Notes under the pieces: generated by a model
Databases searched by the model: none
Told to the model about the DNA's origin: nothing
The model's input: the letters and a program-made list of their open reading frames with translations, nothing else
In this document: one piece after another, positions 18,313 through 26,787 of the stretch
How positions within the stretch are numbered: position 1 is the stretch's first letter
How the letters are laid out: every line of letters starts with the position of its first letter
NCBI GenBank assembly: GCA_030849065.1
Contig: JASAON010001611.1
Location: 1 to 64,000, forward strand
Length of the DNA: 64,000 bases
Direction: 5' to 3'
DNA from: Jaenimonas drosophilae
Lineage: Eukaryota; Euglenozoa; Kinetoplastea; Trypanosomatida; Trypanosomatidae
Position numbers and translations under genes: made by a program

Positions 18313-19712
18313 TCAGACACCAAGGAAGTGCTCAACGTACCACAGGTCAAAAACAAGCCACATGGTGGCGGTGGGGATTGCGCAGACGTACATGATGAAG
18401 ATCATCCGCGCATACTCCATCGCTCGGTAGTTGTGGAGGGAGCAAATCAAGGATGAGTTAATGGCGGTGGGCGAGCTGATGGCGATGAGCAACGAGAGGA
18501 TGAAGGGCTTCTCATGCGGCAGCCAGTGTAGCAGAAAAAGGATATGAACAACGGCGAGGGTGGCGAGGGGCACCACCACGAGCCGCAGCAGACATGTGAT
18601 GGCGGTGAAGCGGCCCACCTGACTCTGTAGGCCATTCTTCAGCACTTTCAACATATTGGCGCACCACGTCTTGTGCTCGTCATCCTTCACCACCACATCT
18701 CCATCCCTCATCAACGCCTCCTCGGCGGTTGGAGCACCGATAGACGATGATGATGATGATGGTCCTGCCAAGGTACACCCGAGGACGAGCATTTGGATGG
18801 GGATGCAGCCACTCCCAATGAGGTAGAGGCCACCGTGAATCATTTGGCCTGGATAGCTCAACATCATCCACCGCAGGGGAGGTGTGAGGGAGATCGTGAG
18901 GGCCACAAGACTGGCGGCCACGGGTGGGCTCTGCACGGAGGCCCACACTGCCTCAGTGATGGAGGTTGGCTGAGCCGCGGCATGGATCACGGTGGAGGGA
19001 GCGGCAGTGGCGGGTTGATAGTGTGCGAGCACCTCATGCGCATCCTGGTGCTCAAAGGGCGAGATTGGGAGGGGTAAGCTTGTAGAGGTAGCGGGAGAGG
19101 CATCAATTGTGTGCTCCACAGCCTGATCCGATGACGATGATGGATGCACCCCGTAGTTGCAGATAATAACCACACCACTCTGCTCCAATTTTGCTTGCTC
19201 TTCCGCTTCTGCATCAATCTGGAGCTTCGCCTGACGCACAAGCGGTTCCCCAATCGCCCACAACGCACAGGATGAGAGTTATACAGAAACATCATCTCCT
19301 GTGCCGTCTGTAGTGCCTCCCCAGACAACCACTCAATGCCCTTTAGATTCATCACCACACTCAGTGGGAAGACGAGGCCGTTCTGGAAGGTACAGCCGAG
19401 CATCACCACACCAGCCCACTCACGGTCCAAGAGCGGCTGCACCACGCGTGAGCATCCGTAGCCGAGGATGAGTGGAAGGAGCGACATGAGGAAGGCGGCG
19501 TAGTACGTGCTGAGGCTCTCCCAGGTTACAGCTACACAGAGGTTGGCGAAGAGGAGGCAGGGAAGAAACACACGCACACAAATGAAGGTGAATCCCTTGA
19601 TGCTCTTATCACCATCGTTGAAGAAGCGAGACACAGCCCAGCCAAGGGCGGAAGCCGTGACGATCTTTCCCACCGTCGTGATGGGGATCAGGATGAGCTG
19701 GATGCCTGACAT
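18313..19712 (-). pseudogene. Auxin-efflux-carrier (PIN-like) transporter, broken by a frameshift
   Basis: Two overlapping frames together match the intact neighbour at 20077-21495. The 5' part (19712 down to about 19278) gives MSGIQLILIPITTVGKI, FLPCLLFANLCVAVTWESL, and LGCTFQNGLVFPLSVVMNLK. The 3' part (about 19260 to 18313) resumes at WAIGEP and contains TISLTPPLRW, GCIPIQMLVLG, FILSLLIAISSPTAINSSLI. Between the shared FLYN and W.IGEP blocks there are 17 bases here against 21 in the neighbour, so the frame is lost. One added base would give about 466 residues, close to the 472 of the neighbour. Ten membrane helices in a 5+5 layout with a hydrophilic central loop would fit the family. It is either a real pseudogene or a single-base assembly error. 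Confidence 0.8.
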
Positions 19713-20076
19713 GGGCGAACGCAAATTTTTCTTCTTCCTCAATGATGGCCCGTACTAGTACGAAAATGGAGTAGTGGAGGCCTGGGAGGTGTGGGCTGTC
19801 ATACGGGCATACAGCCCAAACTACCTTGCTGAGGTGGAACACAAGAAAAAAAGGGGTAATTGCGTACGTTGTGGGCATTTGCAGCAGATGGTCATGAAGG
19901 CTGATGATGGATGAAGTAGAGTAGGAAACGGCATTAACATCCACAACAGACGTCATTCTAATGAACTGAATGAGTGGTATCACGTGAGTGAGTTATCATC
20001 TCCCAACACAACAACAACAACAACAACATGATGATGAGCAACAAAATCAAGCACCAACCACAGCCCTCATCAAGGC
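19713..20076. other. Intergenic spacer between the two PIN-like genes
   Basis: No gene seen. It includes a (CAA)n tract around 20008-20027. No obvious strong pyrimidine-AG site directly before the frameshifted gene: the minus strand just upstream of its ATG reads GAGGAAGAAGAAAAATTTGC, which is purine-rich, unlike most other starts here. Confidence 0.45.
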
Positions 20077-21495
20077 TTAGGATAGGTAAAGGACATATAC
20101 GAACAACCACAAGGTGGTGGTGGCGATGGAGGTGAGGTACATCACGAAGATCATCTGCGTGAAGGGCTTCACGTGGTAGCTATGCATAGTGCAAATGAGC
20201 GAGGCGTTGATGGCGGCAGGGGAGCATGTACTCACAAGAATCGAGAGAATAAAGGGGCGGTCACTGGGGAGTACGTCGTTGACGCGTAGGAGGTGGATGA
20301 TGAGGAAGCAAATGGCGGGGATCGCCATGAGCCGCACCACGATGGCCACAACGGTGAATTGAATTTGTGGCGAAGGGGCATAGCGTTGCAACCATGATGA
20401 TGAGCGAGGATGTTCCTCATCCTCTACATCAGCATTAGGTTGACGCTCTTCCACTGCATGGCCGCCGTCAGCCTCACGCGGTCCGGCCACGGTTCCGCCC
20501 ATCACTAAAATCTGCAGCGGTACACCACCTGCACCAATGATGCCGAGGCCGCCAATAACCGTTGACCCGCCAAAGGACTCAGCGCACCAGCGAAGTGGTG
20601 GAGTGAGGGCGATGATCATGGCGAGTAGGCTGGCCATCACAGGTGGTGAGCGGATCGCACGGAGCACAATCGGGGCGGCACTGTTGGCCGTTGCCATCCA
20701 CTTTGCAAAGAGGGAGGGAGGTGATGGCTCCACCACGGTTGTGGGCTCACCATCACCGCTCATCTCGGACCGCGCACGGCGCTGCTTCTCCTCCACGAAA
20801 GCCTCTAACTGAATGGGCTGATCTCCCAGTGGGCTCGATGGCTTGTACCAAGCACACTGCTCCTCCACAGTGGCGTACTCCCCTTCCTTCATTGGGTAGC
20901 TCAACGCAAGACGAGAAGATGAGGTTGGGTCTGTGGCGGTCATGGCCATCACCACCACCTCCTTCGCTGCCCGCTCCTCTTCCAGCAACTCCTGCTTCTT
21001 GTAGTAGGCAATCATGGGCTCACCAATTCCCCACAAGCCGATGGAGCACACAATGTTGTAGAGGAAGACGTATGCCTGGCACTGCTGCGCGGCATCTTCA
21101 TCCAGCCAATCCACACCCTTGAGGTTGAGCATCAAACTCAGCGGAAATATGAGGCCATTCTGAAAGGTGCACCCGAGCATCAGCACACCGCGGTAAGCAT
21201 CGGGCAGCACACGCCGCACAAGGACGGCTGCGCTCAGACCCAAGACGACAGGGATGCAGGCGAGAAGCGGAGCCCAGTAGAAGAGCGCGAGTGCCTCCCA
21301 CGTGAGGCGCAGGCACAGGTTGGAGAAGAGGAGGCAGGGGAGGAAGATGGTAACTGAGATGTACGTGAGGCCCTTCTCACTGGCCCTGCCACCGCTGTAG
21401 TAGCGAGAGGCCACCATGCCCGCCACGGCACCGGCAATGATCTTCCCCACCGTGGTGGAGGTGATAATGATCAGCTGCAGATAGTTAGGCGCCAT
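20077..21495 (-). CDS. Auxin-efflux-carrier (PIN-like) family transporter
   Basis: 472 residues. Membrane-transport family of PIN/PILS/AEC type, 10 helices in two bundles with a central cytosolic loop. The N-terminal bundle shows TTVGKIIAGAVAGM, TIFLPCLLFSNLCLRLTWEA, LGCTFQNGLIFPLSLMLNLK and LYNIVCSIGLWGIGEP. The hydrophilic loop spans about 165-265. The C-terminal bundle shows PVMASLLAMIIALTPPLRW, GAGGVPLQILVMGG, and FILSILVSTCSPAAINASLI, where the Pro in an unwound helix (PAAIN) is typical of the family. The substrate is unknown: family members move auxins, malate or other organic anions. It is the intact tandem copy of the frameshifted gene downstream. Confidence 0.88.
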   Translation of the reverse strand: MAPNYLQLIIITSTTVGKIIAGAVAGMVASRYYSGGRASEKGLTYISVTIFLPCLLFSNLCLRLTWEALALFYWAPLLACIPVVLGLSAAVLVRRVLPDAYRGVLMLGCTFQNGLIFPLSLMLNLKGVDWLDEDAAQQCQAYVFLYNIVCSIGLWGIGEPMIAYYKKQELLEEERAAKEVVVMAMTATDPTSSSRLALSYPMKEGEYATVEEQCAWYKPSSPLGDQPIQLEAFVEEKQRRARSEMSGDGEPTTVVEPSPPSLFAKWMATANSAAPIVLRAIRSPPVMASLLAMIIALTPPLRWCAESFGGSTVIGGLGIIGAGGVPLQILVMGGTVAGPREADGGHAVEERQPNADVEDEEHPRSSSWLQRYAPSPQIQFTVVAIVVRLMAIPAICFLIIHLLRVNDVLPSDRPFILSILVSTCSPAAINASLICTMHSYHVKPFTQMIFVMYLTSIATTTLWLFVYVLYLS

Positions 21496-21761
21496 GGGCC
21501 ACTATAACAGTGAGAGATATGACGTACCTCTTATATGAGTACTAGGTGAATATGTATGTGTGCCTGCGAAGTAAGTGAGTAGTAGAGAAGAAGGAAGGAA
21601 GATGCAACTCGTTGGTCTACAGCACAACCACAAACAACTTGAGAGAGTTCAGGTCCATTGACAGAGAACAGGTAAGAATGAAGTTAAACGGTGTTATGAT
21701 GTACTCAACAACCAACTTAGAGATGTGTGTGTGTGTGTAGGCCAATTAGCGGAATGATGAA

Positions 21762-23171
21762 TCAGCGAACGCGGTACACGAAAATGTTCTTCACCGCCTC
21801 TGCCATCTCAGACTCCTCCTCCTCTTCATCATTCTCTCCACCGCAGCATCCTCCACCCTCGTTGCAGCAGCCATCCTCACCGTGGTCGTGGCCTTCATGA
21901 TCGTGCGCATGATCATCACCACAGCCACCTTCCATGGAGCGACTCTGCACAAAGGCACCAGAGACGTAGCTCACGTCTATGGCCTCCACATAATTATCCA
22001 GCCATGCCTTTGCAGATGCAGAGAGTGCGGTGGGATCTTCATCGCCACCGACGTTCTCTGCCTCACGAGCGCGCTTCTTCCCCTTTGTCGAGGAGGACTG
22101 AAACAGTGCCGCCGTGGCTTCCTTCTTGAAGCTTGCCAAGGTGGACTCCAAACTCGGCGAGCAAATAAGCAGCTGACCAGGCCTCGACACGGCCTTGCTC
22201 AGTTGAAGCCAACAACGCGCGTGTTCCTCCTCGGTGGCACAGAAGTACTCGAAGACGTTGTGGAGGATAACGACATCGGCCGCCGCCAAGGCCGCAAGAC
22301 CCTCGCCCTCGAAGCAGCTGCTCGGCACCACACGGAGGGAGAGGTTGGCTGGCTTCGCATCTCCTCGGCTCAGCTCCACCGGCCGCGAGCAGAATCGTCG
22401 ACCAAAGTCTTGGCTGAGCTCCACATAGCGTGCGTTGAGCTCCACACCAACCACCTGCTCGGTTGCGGTGAGGATTCCTTGTTGGGCGGAGAAGTAGCAT
22501 GACCACAACACCGTGCCCAAGCGTGAGCCAACGTCCACAACGCATTTGGTAGAGAAGCGTTGCGCTCCCCGATCCACCTCCGAGCCAAGATGCGGCAATA
22601 GGTAGCTGCTGAGGAAGACGAGCTGGTCCTGTGAGAAGGAGTGGGTGATGAAGTCTGTCGGGCCAATGTTGGTGCACCCACAGGTACGGCAGTACTGACG
22701 CGCGACGGAGCCCTCCTCGACAAGTTCCTCCACCTCATCGGAGGTGTAGAGGAAGGAATCAATGGCATACACGGGAGGAGAGACCTCCACGGCCTTGGAC
22801 TTGCTTGAAGTGGTGCCTGTTGCCGCAGAAGACGCTGCCGGCTTGGCGTCCCACTGGACGTGCGTGGGCTCATCCATGGAGCCGTAGGGGAGCTTGCGCT
22901 TCATGGCGTGGCGTACCTTGGAGAGGCTTCGATCGACTTCGGCAATGACCTCCTCTGCAGGCATTGTCAGACGCAGCTCATCCTCACCCAACTCTTCGAG
23001 CTCTTCTGCCTCCTCCCCTTCCTCATCGGAGCCAGAGGGGTGCATGCGTTGGTAGTAGTGAGCCATAAGTTCCATGAGGAGCTCAAACTCCTTCTCCGTC
23101 CACGAGGCGAAGTCGTTTGCCTCGAGGTGTGTCTGCAACACGCCAAAGGCAACCTCGCTCTTATCCATCAT
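21762..23171 (-). CDS. Class I methyltransferase-like protein with His/Cys-rich tail
   Basis: 469 residues. The centre has a Rossmann-type SAM-binding fold: motif I CVVDVGSRLGTVLW (210-223), a following acidic strand VVGVELNARYVELS, and ADVVILHNVFEYF for motif IV. Before it lies a small Cys cluster CRTCGC (161-166). The N-terminus is acidic (GSDEEGEEAEELEELGEDE). The C-terminus is HAHDHEGHDHGEDGCC then GGGCCGG, a likely metal-binding or metal-sensing tail, followed by an acidic stretch. The substrate is not deducible; the asparagine-bearing catalytic motif of DNA/protein-N5 methylases is not evident. Two consecutive ATGs occur; the first (23171) is used. The frame is open further upstream. 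Confidence 0.75.
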   Translation of the reverse strand: MMDKSEVAFGVLQTHLEANDFASWTEKEFELLMELMAHYYQRMHPSGSDEEGEEAEELEELGEDELRLTMPAEEVIAEVDRSLSKVRHAMKRKLPYGSMDEPTHVQWDAKPAASSAATGTTSSKSKAVEVSPPVYAIDSFLYTSDEVEELVEEGSVARQYCRTCGCTNIGPTDFITHSFSQDQLVFLSSYLLPHLGSEVDRGAQRFSTKCVVDVGSRLGTVLWSCYFSAQQGILTATEQVVGVELNARYVELSQDFGRRFCSRPVELSRGDAKPANLSLRVVPSSCFEGEGLAALAAADVVILHNVFEYFCATEEEHARCWLQLSKAVSRPGQLLICSPSLESTLASFKKEATAALFQSSSTKGKKRAREAENVGGDEDPTALSASAKAWLDNYVEAIDVSYVSGAFVQSRSMEGGCGDDHAHDHEGHDHGEDGCCNEGGGCCGGENDEEEEESEMAEAVKNIFVYRVR

Positions 23172-23455
23172 GTCTTCACGTATTGTGTAGTGAAGATGAA
23201 TGTGCGCGAAAAAAATGTATATTCGTGCAAGTTCCAAGGTGAGCTACACAACAAGAAGAGAAAGAGAAGCACAAGAAGATGGAACAACGAGTCCTCACGC
23301 GATGCTTGACAACATAAAAACGACAACCCGAGGTGGGTTTCCCCCAAACATGATACGCAACGTATTGACGAATTCATCCAGGATAGTCCACACACATGAG
23401 GTGGTAGAGCATGCGTCACTCAACCAACAACATGATTGCGGACGCGCCGTCTACC

Positions 23456-24757
23456 CTACCCAGCGAAGCAGAATACGTTCCAGTGGTAGCTCGTGCACCC
23501 AAAACCAGCATCCGAGACACACAGAAAGCCATCGGTGGTGAGGCTATCGAGTAGATCCTTCGCCACCACCGCAGAGAGGCGCAACACTGTTGATACCTCA
23601 ACCTCGGTGGTGGTCTTGAGCTGGGCAGAGGAGGTTGGCGGACTGCGGGTGATGGGCACATCCACCGTACCTTTGGTCGGGGCTGGTGCAGAGGCCGCAA
23701 TCAGGCGCGGGCCGAGTAGGGGAGCGAGCCGGCCTAGGACGAGGCTGGTGTCCTTGTGCACGAGAGCGTAGCGGCCCGACGCCAGCTTGTCGAAACGGTA
23801 GGAGGAGTAGCTCTGAGCAGACATCTCCTTGCAGGCGGAGAGGACGTCCTCGGGGGATATGAGGTCGCCGCTGCGGGCCTTGTTGTAGAGCGAGAAGAGC
23901 TCAATGAGTGGGACGATGGGGAGTAGGCTGAAATGCTGGGCGTTGCGGGGATGCACCATCCACGCATGAAGCTCTTTGGCGAGCTCCGCGTGAAAGGAGT
24001 TGCCGCTCTTGCTCTTGCGGTGATCCTGTGCCCGGACGAGGGTGCCCAGTCCGAGGGTGGCCTCGATGCTCTCCAGTGCCAGGGTATCGGCATCGTTGGA
24101 GGCCTGGGGAGAGGCGTTAGCACGTTGCTTGAGTTGGCGAATGTTGTTGACCAGTGTGGAAGCCTTGTTCATCACATCATCAATGTCCTGAAAGGTACCG
24201 GTCTGCATCTTTGCGCTCTCGTTGGAGGTCTTCATGATGCCGGCAATGCCCAACATCCCTGCCGTTTTTGGGGCTGATGAGGGGCCCGGGGCAGCCGCTC
24301 CTCTCAATGATGGAGCATCGGAGCCCGCATGTGTGGTGGGTGGTGGTGCCGCAGTGCGTGCCCAGTGCTTCTTGGCGAGGGCAGCAACCAGGGCATCATA
24401 GAAGGGGGCCATTCCGCTAGACCGGAAGGACAGCTTCACAAAGGTGTTGGCCGGGAGGGGCACCACAATCTTGTCGCTCGAGAAGAGACGTCCCTTGACA
24501 ATGCTGGGGGAGGTGCCGGACTTGTGCACGCGCTCCAGTGCGAGCCTCAGGGCCATCACCGTGGATTTGCCAGCGGAGGACTTGTTGGCCGGGTTGGCGG
24601 GCTCGTAAATGAGGTGGTGGGTCGAGAGAGAAAGCTTGCCACCTTCCCATTCCGTGGATGTGTTGCCGTCGTAGAGGGCAACCCCCTGCTGGGAGGTGAG
24701 CAGAACCTCCTCACCGCTGACAAGCGGTTGGCTGGGGAACCACTCCCACTGATTCAT
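23456..24757 (-). CDS. VPS36: VPS36, ESCRT-II subunit
   Basis: 433 residues. ESCRT-II sorts ubiquitinated cargo into multivesicular bodies. The N-terminus resembles the GLUE domain (about 1-130: SGEEVLLTSQQGVALYDGNT, KLSLSTHHLIYEP, VVPLPANTFVKLSFRSSG), which binds phosphoinositides and sometimes ubiquitin. After an Ala/Pro/Ser linker, the winged-helix EAP30 part begins (HAELAKELHAWM, LLPIVPLIELFSLYNKAR, LISPEDVLSACKEM), and ends with VLRLSAVVAKDLLDSLTTDG before the terminal CFAG. The ATG at 24757 is 3 bases from a splice acceptor. SNF8 and VPS25 partners are not in this window. Confidence 0.87.
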   Translation of the reverse strand: MNQWEWFPSQPLVSGEEVLLTSQQGVALYDGNTSTEWEGGKLSLSTHHLIYEPANPANKSSAGKSTVMALRLALERVHKSGTSPSIVKGRLFSSDKIVVPLPANTFVKLSFRSSGMAPFYDALVAALAKKHWARTAAPPPTTHAGSDAPSLRGAAAPGPSSAPKTAGMLGIAGIMKTSNESAKMQTGTFQDIDDVMNKASTLVNNIRQLKQRANASPQASNDADTLALESIEATLGLGTLVRAQDHRKSKSGNSFHAELAKELHAWMVHPRNAQHFSLLPIVPLIELFSLYNKARSGDLISPEDVLSACKEMSAQSYSSYRFDKLASGRYALVHKDTSLVLGRLAPLLGPRLIAASAPAPTKGTVDVPITRSPPTSSAQLKTTTEVEVSTVLRLSAVVAKDLLDSLTTDGFLCVSDAGFGCTSYHWNVFCFAG

Positions 24758-25071
24758 GCGCTACAATCACGATAAGATGATGGAGAAGCTGGAATGGTGG
24801 AGCTGTGGTGGTGGTTGTGGAGGGGGGAGGGAAGTGTGGAGATGTTGCCGCTAGTGCCCACAGCGCTATGAATGCCAATGCAGCAGGAAGAAGAGGTGAA
24901 ATGAGGAGGAGGAGGAGGTCATGACCATCGCCATTCGTAGATCGACATGATACCCCACAACGGCACACAAAATGTGCATGCGGATGAATGAGTTGGGGCA
25001 AGTAGGGAGGTGATTCCCCCTTTTCCACAAAGTACTGGCAGCAGAAGGACGACGGCCTCTGGCACTGTATA
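24758..25071. other. Intergenic spacer upstream of VPS36
   Basis: No gene seen. On the minus strand it has pyrimidine-rich stretches (CTTCTCCATCATCTTATCG close to VPS36, and CCTCCTCCTCCTCATTTCA around 24900-24918). Confidence 0.45.
24761..24792 (-). other. Trans-splice acceptor for VPS36
   Basis: Minus strand CCAGCTTCTCCATCATCTTA then GTGATTGTAG; the AG is at plus 24761-24762, leaving only CGC before the ATG. Confidence 0.6.
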
Positions 25072-26415
25072 CTACATCTGATCGATGAGGTCCAAATCTA
25101 GGTTCTCGGCCCACTGGACGAGCTCACCAATATCATCCATATCCTCTGCGGGGGCCGGCCGCGTTGGGAAGTTCCCCCCCACCACGGCACTATCCCCGCT
25201 GGGGTCGCTCACCATGCGTGATGCTACGCGTGAGTCATCCTGCCAGATGGGTGGCGCTGTGCTCGTCTCTGCTCGGTTGATGCCCGAGTAGGAGCTCATC
25301 ATCGAGGCGGAGGCGTACTGGACGTTGTCCCACGGTACACCCCAGCCAGCGGGACTGGCCTCCCCTTTGGGCCGTGCGACAGAGGTGCCAAGGGCCACGG
25401 GCTGACTATCCGCGAAGGGGGGCACCTTGGACTCACCTGATGGCGATGGCGGTGCTGTTCCGGTGCCGTTTGGCACGGATGCCTGGATGGCCATGCCCAT
25501 CGCCCCCTCACTACCGTTCTGATCCCCGCCTCCTTGGTAGAGCGCCTGCAGATGCATCCTGCGCTCCACCCGCTCGCGCATCGCTAGCTGCTCATCAAAA
25601 CCTTCCTTGGTGCGTCGCATGGGCTTGCCACTTCCGACCGGGCCATGCTCCCCCACCCCCTGACGAGGACCGTCTGCTGTGGCGGCGAGGTAGTTCTGCA
25701 AGCCACTCACGCCAGCTTCACCCAACCCACAGCGGCGGTAGACCATCTGACCGGCGCGGCGACCAATCGTCTTGGTGTCGAGGGGCACCCGCCGCACCAA
25801 ATCCCGCGCGACGGGGTTCTCCTTCAGGGCTGACTTGAGTACCTCGGCGGTGGCGGTGCTACCTGGCAACACTGGTGTGGATGCCCTGCCTGCACTGCTG
25901 CAGCTACTCACGGTGAGTGGGCGTTCGGCTGACTGTTCAAGGACGGCCTCGCCCACGCCGAGGCTCCACGAGCCACCTCCGTTGGCGTCTGGAGCCCCGC
26001 CGGTGAGGTGGGTGGCGGACATTGGGTGGCCTGGCGGGAAACTGCAGGCTGGGTGGGGCATCGGTGAGTGATGATAGCGGTAGTCGAGGAAGACATCGGG
26101 GAATCCAGCGGTACGTCCACGATAGCGAGCGCTGAGCCGCTGCGTGGTGAGTCTGGCCTCCTCTTCCTCTTCACAGCATCGAGGAAGGCGGTTGCGAGGT
26201 CGTAGGGATTCCTTGGCAACATCCTCAGACGAGAGGTGTTGGTCCACTTCCATGGCATCGCAGGCGGTGATGCCATGATCATTGGCGGATGCCCCTGAGG
26301 TGGCGTTGGCTGCGGGTATGGGGGGAAGTTGCAGAGCCTGGAGCCTCTCCTTCTCCTCGCGGAGGTCCTCTATCACCTTCATGAGTTTGTACTCCTGCCA
26401 TGGACCAACGTACAT
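25072..26415 (-). CDS. Unrecognised low-complexity protein
   Basis: 447 residues; family not recognised. It opens with MYVGPWQEYKLMKVIEDLRE followed by a short charged helix, the most conserved-looking part. The middle is rich in Gly, Ser and Pro, with RRVPLDTKTIGRRAGQMVYR and a helix FDEQLAMRERVERRMHLQAL as ordered islands. The C-terminus is acidic (EDMDDIGELVQWAENLDLDL), which may be an interaction motif. No membrane segment or signal peptide. The start is the only ATG before the helix. Confidence 0.7.
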   Translation of the reverse strand: MYVGPWQEYKLMKVIEDLREEKERLQALQLPPIPAANATSGASANDHGITACDAMEVDQHLSSEDVAKESLRPRNRLPRCCEEEEEARLTTQRLSARYRGRTAGFPDVFLDYRYHHSPMPHPACSFPPGHPMSATHLTGGAPDANGGGSWSLGVGEAVLEQSAERPLTVSSCSSAGRASTPVLPGSTATAEVLKSALKENPVARDLVRRVPLDTKTIGRRAGQMVYRRCGLGEAGVSGLQNYLAATADGPRQGVGEHGPVGSGKPMRRTKEGFDEQLAMRERVERRMHLQALYQGGGDQNGSEGAMGMAIQASVPNGTGTAPPSPSGESKVPPFADSQPVALGTSVARPKGEASPAGWGVPWDNVQYASASMMSSYSGINRAETSTAPPIWQDDSRVASRMVSDPSGDSAVVGGNFPTRPAPAEDMDDIGELVQWAENLDLDLIDQM

Positions 26416-26787
26416 GATGACTCTCTCAATCTACTCGCCAAAAGAGCTCCTCACACAAACGTACCTTGTGCGTATATGCGTGTATATATATACAGGGGAG
26501 TGTGCGGCCGTGAGGGGCCACTACGAGAACCAGCACGCCGCAGGTGAACGGCGGTGGTGCTACGAAGTTCTGCGCTAAACGTGATGAATAAAGAACAATA
26601 GAAAGAGAGATGACCAGCTTGGATGAGACATTCTTCTAGCGTGATGTGCATGAGAACCACTCCAACTGTCTTGTTTGTGTCTTGGGTATAGATGGACTCC
26701 TTGATGGAGATCAGCAAGGAAGGGAGACAACCCTCGTTGGGCACTCAACATTGCCCGAGGGAGGACCCCCCCCCACCCCCACCTTCT
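26416..26787. other. Intergenic spacer
   Basis: No gene seen. A C-rich patch on the plus strand (26766-26780) lies just downstream of the stop codon of the next gene; a short TA alternation (26480-26492) lies in the middle. Confidence 0.45.

Noticed and set aside
19258..19283. A cis-intron or programmed frameshift to explain the split PIN-like gene
   Set aside because: No GT...AG pair or slippery site of suitable size is evident; 17 bases between matched blocks fits a small indel better.
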